DNA of 64,000 nucleotides, taken from the NCBI RefSeq assembly GCF_963678635.1, contig NC_087064.1, forward strand, positions 66,085,548 to 66,149,547, in the 5' to 3' direction. This stretch comes from Symsagittifera roscoffensis (taxonomy: Eukaryota; Xenacoelomorpha; Acoela; Convolutidae). This document shows positions 37,600-48,587 of the stretch, piece by piece. The position numbers and the translations under genes were made by a program. The notes below the pieces were generated by a model, which did not search any database, had not been told where the DNA came from, and saw only the letters and a program-made list of their open reading frames with translations. Every line of letters starts with the position of its first letter. The stretch's first letter is position 1.

Positions 37600-38784
37600 C
37601 TGCAAACAAAAATAACCAAATCGCAATATTTTAAATTAATAATGAATTTTTCCGTTTTAGTTCATCTTTTTTGTTCGAAGACACCTAGTCCTCAAATTTC
37701 GAAAAAAAAGGCAATTTCCCATTTGATAAACAATTGTCTATTTTCAATATTAAGGTCTCTTGCTTTTTCAAAAGGAGAGCCAATTTTTTTTATTAGTCCA
37801 TTTAATAGTTCATAATAATCAGCCTCTCATTCAATGGGTCAGTGGTTCAAACCCCCTTTGATCCCTGCTCGTTGCTTGCGGGTGAGGCAAGAACTCTCAG
37901 TCCGACAAAAAATTCCATGCAGATCTAAACAAAATAGGAACGCAACAGCGGTTCGCCTCAGAGCTGATATTACCCTATGTTGGCAAATGGATTCAAACAG
38001 CAATTTTAGCCCAATGAATCACTCACATTCTTTTGCCCCAAAGTCTAGAAGCTGTCCCGTATCTCGCACTGGTGAATTTGTCATTTTCATCGACCACTGG
38101 TAGTACAGGCATAATAAACCTGAAAGAGATTCGAAAACAATATAGACTCCTTTGGGCTCACAATGTTCAAATCCGGCATTGAACTTTTTGTAGTAATCAA
38201 AATTTGGCAAGAGCAGTAGAGGAGTAATGGAGGACTTGGTTCGAACTCGTACTGTAGAAAGGGACCTCTTTGCCGCCAAAAGGGCTCCGTTTGGTACTAT
38301 TTAACGATATCCATTTTCTGCCGATCATCCCTAAAATTATTCCAAAAAATCACTCCTCTTGAACAGATTGTGCATCTACCTATAGACCAGATATTGAAAA
38401 AAAAACATTTCCATTAAAAATTGAATACTGAAAAAGAACAACAGACTTTGACATAAGCCAAAAAAAACACAGGATAATTTACATCGAAGAAACAATTTAC
38501 AGTTTCACATCACGGCAGATATGAAATTAATCAAATCACAAAGCTGACCCAATGTATTCCTGCACAAAATGCATTATTATTCCTGACTCCTACGAAAACA
38601 ATTAGGCGAACATTCAGAGTTTATATCCAAAAATAAACATCAACCCAGACTTCTCTGACTTCCAATTGCTTTTGACATTTATGATCCCCAATGACATCGA
38701 CCATAGCATCTCGGCTGTTTTCCATAAAGCGAATCGGGTCAAGCTCCAATAAATTATGCTTCCGTTTTATTGAGATCGTGTTAA
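37600..38784. other. Spacer or 5' part of ZCCHC10-like gene and TIA1-like 3'UTR
   Basis: A plus-oriented SINE-like stretch lies at about 37820-38110, with a tRNA-like B-box GTGGTTCAAACCCC at 37850, unlike the minus-oriented family elsewhere. The TIA1-like 3'UTR starts at 38784 and the missing ZCCHC10-like first exon is presumably in this stretch. Confidence 0.5.
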
Positions 38785-41700
38785 TCATCGCTCCTGTTTG
38801 CCATATCCATTGGGTGGTGTCGCCGATCCCCCTCGAGGCGGAGTTGGCCCCTGTCCATAGCCCTCGGGTGGGGGATAACTTCCTTGTGGTGGGGCTCCTC
38901 CAGCATGTGGCGCGTAATTTGGATCCATAGGCGGGTACCCGTGAGGCGGTGGGGGTCCATAACCCGGAGGAGGGGGCCCTCCATATCCAGGGTGAGGGGG
39001 AGGTCCTCCATAGGGTCCTGGAGGTGGGTAATGTCCCGGAGGCGGGGGTCCGTATTGTCCTCCATGCGGTGGCGGGGGTCCATGTGGCGGATACATAGGT
39101 GGCGGGTATGGACCTTGGGGTGGGTAGTAATAGTTCGGATCGTATCCTGGAGTTGCAAATCCTCCATACTGCGGCCCATAGCTGTATGGGGCAGGAGGGG
39201 GTGCTCCGCCTGGCGGTGGCCCTCCTCGACTGTGTTGTTGTGTTGCTGGATCATCGAATGTTCTGTCTTCGCCGTAGCCGTAGTTAGGGTATTCCGGGTG
39301 ATCAGCGCGACCTTCAGGCTGTTAACATATACAAATACTTTTTATTCTACACGAAAAGTACAAATAATTTCAAAATTGAATTCTTTTCCCAGTCAGTATG
39401 ATCTTTATGGTCCTAGCCAGTAAGTTGTAGAGCCCCAAAACTGCTAGCGGACATGCCCCAGGACTAAATCCTCCATAAAACGAAATCCTTCTCCGACAAA
39501 CTCCCCCAGTTTTTAGTTTAAAATCACCAATATTCAATGGGGTGCGTACAGTAAACCGATGTGTCAGTAAATTACCAGATCAGTAAACCGATTTACATAA
39601 TAATTACATCAATTGCAGAATTAAAGATTTATAGAATAAATGTTTCCTTGGTAGAACAATAATTTTAAAACGGGGCGCATGGGAGGAGTTAATTTATTCC
39701 ATTTTTTAGATTCAATTTGTTTTGAGGAAAAATTTGTTATTTTGTAAAAATCTCAGTTTTTAGCTAATGGAATTACGTAATTGAATCATGAATTTTCGGT
39801 TTACTGATCTGGTACGCCCGTTTTCGGTTTACTGATACATCGATTTACTGATCGTACACCTATTCAATTTGAACACGGCGAATTTAAAAGATAACTAACA
39901 CACGTGTTTTAATTTTTTTGCGTAGTTTCTGTTTTTTATCAACTTTTTTACTGTTCTTTTGTTTGTTCGTGGTATCATGACCACATGAACAATTTTAACA
40001 GATCATACACACCCTTGTATTCTCTCGGCCCCAATTGCACTTAATTTTCACTCCGTCAATTTTGGCCCCATTTGCGTGTGCAATCGCCTTTGTTGCACTG
40101 TCGTGGTCGTAATATCTGAAACAACAGACTGCCCATCAGCAGGGATGAACCATGCAACATGTTCATGAACATAAAACAGTTTTATAAACTTGGGTAATAT
40201 TAACATTTTTCCATTAATTTTTACTTGGTCCATTTCAAGCTGAATACATCTGACTGAAATTTTCCAGGACGCTTCTTGCCTACTCTTAAGATAAGACCCA
40301 CAAACAAGCCTTCAAATGTTCACAGAAAATAAATGTTACCACTAAAAAGCCTGTCGAAACAACGACACTTTAGATCTTAATTGCTGTTTCGAAAATTTTA
40401 TGACTTGAACATCGTCAGGGTGGCCACAGTGTCTGAGAACTCGCACTGATGAAAATAACGCACTGATGAAAATAAATAGTAGGCACTGACATTTTTTTTG
40501 AAAAACAGCCATTTTTTGGTTTTATGATCCAACTTTCTTCATTTGCCCAACTTTTTTTTACCCAACTAATTTCTTCATCTAAGAGCTGCTCGTACTACCT
40601 GAAAAAACGTATACTGTGTAAGCCTGCTTAGATTTTGAACGATTCAGTAGAGATAGCACTGATATCCATGATATGGCACTGACCGCACTGATACCGTGGC
40701 CACCCTGGCCGTCATTTATCCTCTGTGATTCGACAAATATCTTTTTTACACAGATGCGAAGTTGCACTTCGCATACAAGCAAATATATGACCGATAACGC
40801 TGCTGGGAAAAACTGAATGAGTAAAACTTTGAGTCTACAAAACTTCTTCAGGGAAGCAAGCCAATTACCACGCATTAGCAGTCAATTTGAAAAAGAAAGA
40901 AATTTACCAATTGCACATGCCTCAATTTATAAAGCGGACACATTTTAGCTAGTATACGAAAAGTTCTTTAAAAACATCCGACCCTGCGCAGGTTCGACCT
41001 TCTTATTTTGTTGCGGGTCTCCTCCCCACCTCTACGCTACAGATCCATCATACCTTGAAGCTTAAGAACTATTTGTAATACAAAACTGCTCAAAAACCCA
41101 GAATGATCTGACTGCCTTTTAGGGTCTATGAAGCAGTAATAAAATGAAAAAGTTTAATATTAATTAAAATTAAATGAATTTTTTTTTATTTGAGATTTTT
41201 GTGAAAATCATCCCCCCACACGCCATATACAATACAAAGTGATAGATTTCGCTTTTAGTAACAAATCAATTATGGCAAATAAGCTTCCTTGCACAAATTT
41301 GGAACGATTTCTAAGACGGATTGAATCTCCGCTTACGCGTTAATAGCGCGAAATATATCGCTCGTTAATTGTTCTAAATTGGCCAAAATGGCAATCTTTA
41401 AACCCCCATAACTTTATAAAAAATAATTACAGGTGAAATATCTTTTCAAATTTAAGCTCAGGACAACATTAGCTTTTGAATGAAATCATGAATAAAATCA
41501 GTCAAAAATGGCTAGTTAAAAACTCGAAATTTGTCAAAAGAAAAAAAAACCCGAACACAAATATTCCGTTATTTTCGTTACGAAAGTCGGAAAAATTATA
41601 GGTGTTAATATCCCTAGCATTGGCTGTTCTTGATAGCTGGTTATTGATGAAAATGAACACATTTTATCGCAACAATATTTGCGTCGCAACAATAATTGCG

Positions 41701-44700
41701 ACTTAGGTTGGAAAAAAAAGATAGTTCATACTATAACACAAGCTATGCTTATGTAAAAAGAGTAATTGCACTCACATTACGAAGGCGTATCCCTTCTGAG
41801 GAAACATATTGATGCTTTGAATCTGCCCGTGGCTCTCAAAAGTGTCTCTTAAAGACTCCTCTGAAATGGCAGTGGTCACATTACCAACATAGACTGTGGT
41901 GTTAGTCTCCGACGCCTGTTTGGCAATAGCTTTGTAATTCTGCGCTTTCACGTTTCTGTCTGAGGAGCTGTCGTGGTCTGGCACTCCGTGGGTGGGTTTG
42001 CGAGCTGCCCAATTGATCCGGATGGCCCGACTGCCTACCATGGTACCATTCAGAGAATCCTTCGCTCTTTCTGCCTCCTGTAAAACACAGTACATACTAC
42101 TTTAACAATCTTGTTAATGTTCAAAGCGAGAAAAAACATATCAATGGCACGCATTGTCAAATTTAGGGAGAATTGACCACCCAAAACTGTTATTTTATTG
42201 TTCCGACCACTCGATGAGTGCAGAGAAACTTTGGATTCGGGCCTTTTCCATCCGCAACTTTTGACCTCGCAGAAGGATTGTGGAGGGTCAAAAGTAATAT
42301 CATATTAGAGCCCTTTTATTCGAAATTTGATATCTTAAAAAATGAATTTTTTTCTCATTGTCACGATAAACTGGAGTGAACTTTTTCGTTTTTCAGATTA
42401 AATTAGACGAAATTTGATGAGAAGCTGATCTCCTAATTGTAACGTCAATTTACCTATAGTTACCAATGCTTCTTGCGTTTTGGCCTATTGCAATAGCCTT
42501 TTCTAGAAAAAAAAACATAATTAAGACAAAAATTGCAAATATTTTTCCGATTTTTTGAAAAATTTTATGACTTTAGAACTTTTTGGGCAACAGCTCTCTC
42601 GTGAATATCCAGATCTGCTTCTTTATGACGGAATTCAAAAATTTTGAAGGGGGTTTAAAAAATTGTACAATTTTTAAGGGCTCAGTCATTTATTTCAGTT
42701 TTTCGAGCAAGCCGACATATTTGGCAATCGGTGCCTCTGGCAAACTTGTGAAAATTTTCATGAAAATTTATGAAGGTTTTGAACAAGACATCTCGTGTAA
42801 AAAAAAATTGTTAGTAATTAGAATATCCCATCTGGAAAAACAATTCAATTGTTTTTAAAATCCACCTAATGAACTGATTGATATTATTTTTCAAGAAAAT
42901 CAAGGATTCGAGACTCACCTTCTTGTTAACAAACGACACGAACCCATATCCCTTCGACTTATTCGTGTTCGCATCTCTGATCACTTTCGCATCCCTGAAA
43001 TAGAATAAAAGTATACTTTTCCAGGCTTGAATTCCCAACATATCAAGTGAAGTAGTGCTTTGACTGTGTTCACTTACGAGACTTCTCCGCATTTGCAGAA
43101 CAGTTTCATCAGGTCGTCATTTGTGACCTCGGGACTCAAATCTCCCACGAAGATGTGATAGTGCGCTTAAACACAGAAGACGCCACTGATAACTCGAGGT
43201 TTCTATTTGAAATTTAGTTCCTAGAAACTTAATTATCCATGTAAATATCCCTGAGAAACCTTGTTTAATATTATAAGGATCAGCATGGCAACCATTAAAA
43301 TGTTACAGTTTATAGCTCTATTGGATTTGAGGGCGGGGAGGGATGGCTTTTAACGTCCATTTTTGGTTGGTCTAACCTAAAATTTACTAGCATTTTTCTA
43401 AAATGTGCTCGACAAAATTTTTAAGTGATTTTGGCAAAATTCTACATTTTAGGAAATCTTCAGGAAAATCCTAGGTCAGCTTCAACAATAAGAAAAATGA
43501 AATACTTACTCGATGTATCTTTTCTTGGCTGTGTTTTCCAGTTGATTCTAATGACCTGAAACCAAACTATTTCTCCACCCACTGTTGATAATTGCTAACC
43601 AATAAGCTAAAAGACTTTCCAACTAACCGAGCCGTGGATTTCCCTCTCGTTCATGAAACTCTTTACTGCTGCAGCCTGTGAGTTGTCTGTGAACTCCACA
43701 AAAGCATACTTCATCACGCCCTAATAAAAGCATCACTAATTACTACATTAATAGAATGACACAACAGGTTTGCACTCATCAGCTTCTCGTAGATGGCAAC
43801 TCGTGTCTGCTTCCGAAAACTTGTTCGACGGAGTTGAAGAATTTAGAAGGAAGAAGAAACGGAAGGCTGAATGCTACCAATATCAGCTCGAAAAAAGAAA
43901 ACTCTTCACGAGTTAAAATTGAGCAAAGCAGGAAAAAGGCAAAAATTGAAACCTGACTATGGCATGACTTATTGTAATGGCACATAAAAACTGTTTGTTT
44001 CAAAGTAGTCTCTTCTGGCTTTGCTCAAAATCATGTCTAAAAATTGAGAAAACTCCATGTAAAGGAGGATAATATGAAGTGATTTGCACCAGTAGACGTA
44101 AACCGGTTGGCTCCGTGACGTGTGAGTCCGATTGCGTTCAAAGGCCACTTACTCACAGCCGAATGAGACAAGCAAAAAAAATTTAAAAAAGTAAAAGTAA
44201 AAAAGACTTCAGCTCTGCACGGAAAACTGCAGGCCTGCATTGAAATTTAGGTACCAGCCGAAGCAAGCGTAAGGGACTGTGTTAGTGTAGTCCCTTTGAT
44301 TCAAACTCATTTGATTCATTTCATTCACTCTCCGATCGATCAGAATTGCGGCGACATTGCGGCTGCAGATGCATGGATGGATCTATGCAAACCAAACCTA
44401 CAAAAAGCACACTTTGTTTGTAGTTTCAAATGAGAAAAATTGAAAAGCAAACAAAGCATACCGTGGCCACCTAGAGACGAAGAATTATAATTACAGACAC
44501 GTTTACAAAAAAAAAACACGAAAGATCATTAATGTGTTTTTGGTACCTAAGTGACGATGTTAATATCTGAAGACCAGCAGTTTACTATTTCTTTTATCGC
44601 AAGGGTAATAATACATTTATCAATACTTTTTAAAATTAAGCATAATAGATAGATTATAATATTTTGGAAAAACAGTTGAAACAGTCGAAGTGAAAACGAA

Positions 44701-45087
44701 AACTATTTGAGTGATTGTGAAAAGTATCACGACTTTGAGCTACTACAATGATTGCGCTCATGTGCTGCAACCACCGACTTTTCCAAGCGATGACAAAATC
44801 CTTTCCAATATTTACTTACATCTGGTATCATTTTGCATCTGATCACGCTGCCCACTTTCGAAAATATTGTCATCAGGAGGCTTTCGTCAACTGACGGCGG
44901 CAGATTTCCCACATACCTAAATTCAAGAAAAAATTTATTCAAATAAATTTATTCGAAAGAGAAAATGCAGTTCTCATTTAAATTTATTCGAATGAAAAGA
45001 ATGTTCATTAACTCACAGAACTCGAGGGTTAGTTTCATCGTCTGGAAAGGCATTCACATCGTGTGCTGCTGGATAAGAATATTCCAT
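38785..45087 (-). CDS. TIA1/TIAR-like three-RRM RNA-binding protein
   Basis: Coding exons: 45087-45017, 44916-44820, 43720-43628, 43555-43510, 43165-43078, 42994-42919, 42077-41776, 40115-40013, 39318-38785; 1410 nt, 469 aa, every phase matching. Three RRMs follow the TIA1 layout: RRM1 RNP2 LYVGNL (residue 24) with YAFVEF, RRM2 RNP2 IFVGDL with RNP1 KGYGFVSF, RRM3 RNP2 VYVGNV with RNP1 KGYAFV. The linker segments INWKTQPRKDTS and INWAARKP also match TIA1. Family members bind U-rich RNA, act at 5' splice sites in the nucleus and seed stress granules. The 177-residue tail is Pro/Gly/Tyr-rich (PPPPHG, PPPGPYGG) rather than Gln-rich, but should be similarly disordered. A TTTTTCAG acceptor sits 6 nt before the ATG and the upstream gene ends 92 nt away. 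Confidence 0.95.
39539..39860. mobile_element. MITE-like element 4 with 16-bp iterons in its TIRs
   Basis: The left TIR starts GGGGTGCGTA and has CAGTAAA three times at exact 16-bp spacing (39549, 39565, 39581). The right TIR carries inverted copies (TTTACTG) with one 28-bp and one 16-bp step. It is flanked by a perfect 8-bp duplication TATTCAAT (39531-39538 and 39861-39868). It lies in the TIA1-like intron between exons 8 and 9 and has no coding capacity. Confidence 0.85.
40748..41758 (+). repeat. Dispersed hairpin-ended repeat, copy C, with nested insertion
   Basis: The ends match copies A and B (GCGAAGTTGCACTTCGC; TGCGACTTAGGTTGG). About 170-190 bp at roughly 40940-41130 are absent from A and B and interrupt the shared word AGCAGTCTATGAAGCAG. 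The insert contains a tRNA-like GCAGGTTCGACC and is probably a SINE. The whole lies in the TIA1-like intron between exons 7 and 8. Confidence 0.75.
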
Positions 45088-45092
45088 TTTTA

Positions 45093-45102
45093 CCTGAAAA
45101 AC
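45093..45102 (-). promoter_or_regulatory. 3' splice acceptor (candidate trans-splice site) before TIA1-like ATG
   Basis: The minus strand reads GTTTTTCAG and then GTAAAA and the ATG, giving a 6-nt 5'UTR after the acceptor. No donor or first exon is seen in the 80 nt up to the upstream gene's poly(A) signal. A cis-spliced 5'UTR would have to skip over the RMDN-like gene, so spliced-leader addition is the simpler reading. Confidence 0.5.
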
Positions 45103-45173
45103 GCCAATAGTGATGACTACACGGTTTGAACTTTTAAGATACGCAGGGTTTAAAAATGAAAACGTGATTCAAT

Positions 45174-45179
45174 TTTATT
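45174..45179 (-). terminator. AATAAA polyadenylation signal of the RMDN-like gene
   Basis: AATAAA follows the TAG stop codon with no gap, so the 3'UTR is minimal. The next gene's splice acceptor is about 80 nt further on, the spacing expected when 3'-end formation is coupled to trans-splicing. Confidence 0.6.
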
Positions 45180-46079
45180 CTAGTTAATATTTACAGTTTT
45201 GAAGAATTGCGTAAATTTGGCCCAGCCGACTAAAACTTGAGCCGCTTCTTCTTTTTCACGACTATCGGCCGAGTTTTTACATTTGAAGTTCACAGCCTTT
45301 TCTATGTACAATTTAGCATTTTCATATTCACTTCGCTTGTAGTACAATAGCGCTAACTTTGTTAAATTTCCACAAGAGCAATTTGGTTTGAGCTGTTCAG
45401 CTTTCAGAAGATGCTCCAAAGCCATGTTATAACTAGCATATGGAACTCCTAAAATATATCGATCGGTGAAAAGGAAGATAGGTGTGATTGATCGTATAGT
45501 CTCTAGGTAGTGTGACCCTAAATAATAATGAGTCTCCCAGTCGCTGTCGTCAATTTTCACTGCTGTTTCCAGGTACTTTATGATTGTTCCTAACTTGAAT
45601 CTTCGATGCAATGGGAAAGACGTTTTAAGAACAAGTGACAAGGACAAACCCATCATCTTATTAGCTTCAGCAGAATTGGGATCAGTTTCGACTGCCTTCT
45701 TTGCAAACGAATGGCACTTTGCTGTCTTCTCTGCGAAACTTGCGCTTGTTTCAGATTGATCTTGATCGTCTCCAATTAAAGCAAGCTTGAAATAAATATA
45801 ACTTTTAAGACAATTTAGCTCAAATTCGCTATCCAATATTGAACTTTCTTCATCCAACAATTTTCGAGCCGAGGTAAATTTTCCTTCCTCTAATTCAGAT
45901 TTCAGCATTTCAAGAGAAAACCTTGGCGTTGGTTCTTCAATTGAAGATGATTTGAAAAATTGGAACCCAGGCCACGACCACATTAAACATAATTGATATT
46001 TTTTAGCTTTCGATAAAGCAGTGAGTTGTTTCATGGGACTCAAGCTGCGTCGCAGTGCTGCGAAAAATTGTTGAAACAT
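45180..46079 (-). CDS. RMDN-like TPR protein (regulator of microtubule dynamics family)
   Basis: A single exon encodes 299 aa from ATG 46079; the open frame extends upstream without another ATG. After a hydrophobic, basic N-terminus (about 20-45) come helical repeats typical of the RMDN/FAM82 family: AEANKMMGLSLSLV, then KLGTIIKYLETAVKIDDSDWETHYYLG, PYASYNMALEHLLKAEQLKP and LALLYYKRSEYENAKLYIEKAV, the last two being TPR-like. RMDN proteins associate with mitochondria, ER contacts or spindle microtubules. An AAG acceptor lies 5 nt before the ATG. The gene is followed head-to-tail by the TIA1-like gene and may share its transcript. The exact RMDN subtype cannot be decided here. Confidence 0.85.
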   Translation of the reverse strand: MFQQFFAALRRSLSPMKQLTALSKAKKYQLCLMWSWPGFQFFKSSSIEEPTPRFSLEMLKSELEEGKFTSARKLLDEESSILDSEFELNCLKSYIYFKLALIGDDQDQSETSASFAEKTAKCHSFAKKAVETDPNSAEANKMMGLSLSLVLKTSFPLHRRFKLGTIIKYLETAVKIDDSDWETHYYLGSHYLETIRSITPIFLFTDRYILGVPYASYNMALEHLLKAEQLKPNCSCGNLTKLALLYYKRSEYENAKLYIEKAVNFKCKNSADSREKEEAAQVLVGWAKFTQFFKTVNIN

Positions 46080-46247
46080 ATCGACTTGAAAACACAAATT
46101 TTCTGCGAAACATAGTCGTGAGCTCGAGGTTCAAAATCATGATTATATATTGCCGAGTGTGCCAGTCGGTCATATTTGGAAGTTTGACCTTGAGAAGAGC
46201 AGAAAACACTTGATTTTGGAGTGAAATTAAAATTTTTAAAATTTCGA

Positions 46248-46442
46248 ATGGAACATGTCATGCACGATTTTCTCGCGATAACTGAAAATCAGAAAAAGAA
46301 AAGGAGAACAATTTTAGAACAATTGCGGGAAAGTTGTCAGAAAAAAACGAGTGGGAAATTGCTATTCGCAATTTCCATCATAGTGAACAAGAGTAGAGCT
46401 GTCCTATCTGAAATAGAAGACAGAGTATTCCCGAGAGAGTAA
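46248..46442 (+). CDS. Possible first exon of a divergent plus-strand gene
   Basis: The ATG at 46248 opens a 64-codon frame of ordinary, non-repetitive composition (MEHVMHDFLAITENQKKK, then RRTILEQLRES). It ends at a TAA, with a GTAATT donor-like site overlapping the stop (near 46438), so it could be a spliced first exon. It starts 168 bp from the RMDN-like ATG on the opposite strand, a bidirectional-promoter spacing. The giant retroelement begins right after it. I do not recognise the protein; it may be chance. Confidence 0.25.
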   Translation: MEHVMHDFLAITENQKKKRRTILEQLRESCQKKTSGKLLFAISIIVNKSRAVLSEIEDRVFPRE

Positions 46443-47399
46443 TTATTCGAACTGGACCAGAGTGAACCTTCGACGGAAAGGTGGACAGCTTGAGTGTCCC
46501 AATGGTCCACATAAAACTTCGTTCTTGAGTTCAAACTTACCCTTACCATTCAAACTGATAAACATTGAACTTATCTAGTTACCTTAGTTAATTCTAGAGT
46601 TGCTCACCCATTTAATTACTTCCTGTGCTTGAGCGCATCAACATGTGAGTCCTTAATTTAAATTTCTAGAGTGTGTTTTATGATTGTTATGTTGAGGTAA
46701 GGCGAGTTTTAGGTTGATCCATCTGAAATGGATCAAAGTCACACTGTCTAATAAAAAGTAACCTAACGGATTGTTCCAACCCGGTTTTTAACGGCGTTCA
46801 TGTATTTTGGGTATCTAGAGACCTAAGTATGGGGACGTTCTTAATTCTAGAGTGGGGGGATATTTTAGTAGTAGCCTTTAAGCTGTAACGGGTCGTAGTC
46901 TCATGTCACAAGCGAACCGAACTGGCTCCGACCGTTCTTGAGGTGGGAAAACACAAGAGATAGTGTCCCTGACCCTTGAGCCAGTGGTTATAGGGCCTAT
47001 TTTTCTTAAGCCTCATGTGTGACTGTAGTAGACGAATGTTACATAGTGTTTTTATGGCGCTCCTGGGTGTTTACGACATCAAGACTACGGAGTCGAACCC
47101 ACTTGAGACAGCTTCGGGCTGAATGCCCATTCTAGAGTACCGGCGGTACGGTTCGACAGGAACGTGCAAACCTTCCGGTTGTACCGTGATAGCTTTTTAA
47201 GAAAACTCGAGAAAATTTCCTGGTACGCTCTCCGAACGAGGCTTAGCTAACCGAGTAAAGGGGGGCAACTAGGGGGACAAAAACACGAGCAAAAAGACAA
47301 AAAGCAAAACAAAAACCAAAAAAGATTAGAAAAAGGAACAAAAACCATAAAACGAAAAAAGACAGTGACTTTGACACCAGATTAGTTGGATCAAACCTT

Positions 47400-47486
47400 T
47401 ATATTAATTAAATAGTATACCCATACTGTTTTACAAGTTCGATCGTTTCGATCAACCTAGCAATTTAAACCAGTAAACTGAATAAA
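47400..47486 (+). promoter_or_regulatory. LTR-like promoter (TATA) and poly(A) signal pair
   Basis: TATATTAATTAA at 47400 is followed at 47481 by AATAAA. A TATA box and a poly(A) signal 80 bp apart is the arrangement of an LTR U3/R region. If so, 46450-47400 is U3 and transcription begins near 47430. I found no convincing tRNA primer-binding site after it, so the assignment is tentative. Confidence 0.4.
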
Positions 47487-47540
47487 GTGCCCGAAGTGGG
47501 GCGTTGTCAAGGGTTTTCAGATTGCTTGGAACTTAGCTGG

Positions 47541-47735
47541 ACCAATAGGAGACTTGACTGGAAGAGGTGACCAGCCGAGTGGGAAAGTGGTTCAGGGACA
47601 CTTGAGCTGAACCAATAGGAGACTTGACTGGAAGAGGTGACCAGCCGAGTGGGAAAGTGGTTCAGGGACACTTGGCTGAACCAATAGGAGACTGGACTGG
47701 AACAGGTGACCAGTCGAGTGGGAAAGCAGCCAAGA
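47541..47735 (+). repeat. Leader tandem repeat, about 70-bp unit, 2.7 copies
   Basis: Units begin ACCAATAGGAGACTTGACTG at 47541, 47611 and about 47680, each continuing through GGTGACCAGCCGAGTGGG. The first two are nearly identical; the third is diverged and partial. It lies in the untranslated leader of the retroelement. Confidence 0.9.
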
Positions 47736-48587
47736 AGGATTTGGCAATTCTCGAGTTCTCAAGTTGGACAGAACGGGTATCGTTAGAATCCACATTACAT
47801 TATAGGAGATAAGTGTAAAATTGGATAAGCGAAATCCCCCAGTTTTGAGGAACGTTTTTACTTGAGCAGGCCTGGAAACAGGTCTACGGTTTTCTCTTGA
47901 GAGGTTTAGCACCCGGCGCTTAAAGTAATTTTTAGGCTTAAGAAGGGGGGCTAGAAAGGGGGGAGGTTAGAAGGAGGACTGGTTAGGCTAGAGGTTGGCG
48001 GTTGTAAATTGCAAAAAGGGGGAAATTAGAGTAACTAATTAGTCGACATCGTTGACTTAGTTACATTAGAAATTAACACGCGTTGGTAATATTAGGTGGA
48101 GATCCAAAATCCAACTCGAGTTAAGGCTGGTACGCTGGTTGGTTTGGTAGGGGGGACCGGATATAGACAGCTTTTGTGATACCCCATAAGATCACTAGTG
48201 GGGGGAGCAAAACGCGTGGCAATTAGGTACCAGACAATTTTTTTTAGACGAAAGGTAGACATTGGTCACCTTTAAATTTTAGGTGGGCTCATTTTTCTGT
48301 TTTTATTATTTTTCTTACTTAAAATTTTTTGTTGCATTTTATCGAGGATTTGTGTTTGGTTTTATACGAACAGGTGATCACAAGATACCTGCGCACCTAC
48401 ATTGAAATAGAAACAACCAAAAAGAAGAGGGGGGTCAGCATTTGGCTTTTAAGAGAGGGTTTTTGGGAAAATTTTACTAGAGCTTGAGTGGTGGTACGAG
48501 GTACGGTGGTTCAAGAAGACCCTACAACGAGGAAGACACTCCGTGACGAGTATTGGGACAAGACCGAAGAAGTCTTAAAACAGAGCA

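Noticed and set aside
38019-38279. 86-codon minus-strand frame as the missing ZCCHC10-like N-terminus
   Set aside because: It does not end in a phase-2 donor that fits the knuckle exon, and it overlaps SINE-like sequence. No family resemblance was seen.
38884-39423. 179-codon plus-strand frame rich in Trp, Arg and Ser
   Set aside because: It is the antisense of the Pro/Gly-rich last exon of the TIA1-like gene, whose frame, splice site and stop are clear.
46450-47520. A defined 5' LTR with named boundaries
   Set aside because: TATA and AATAAA are present, but no second LTR, primer-binding site or target duplication can be checked in this window, so I give only an approximate region.
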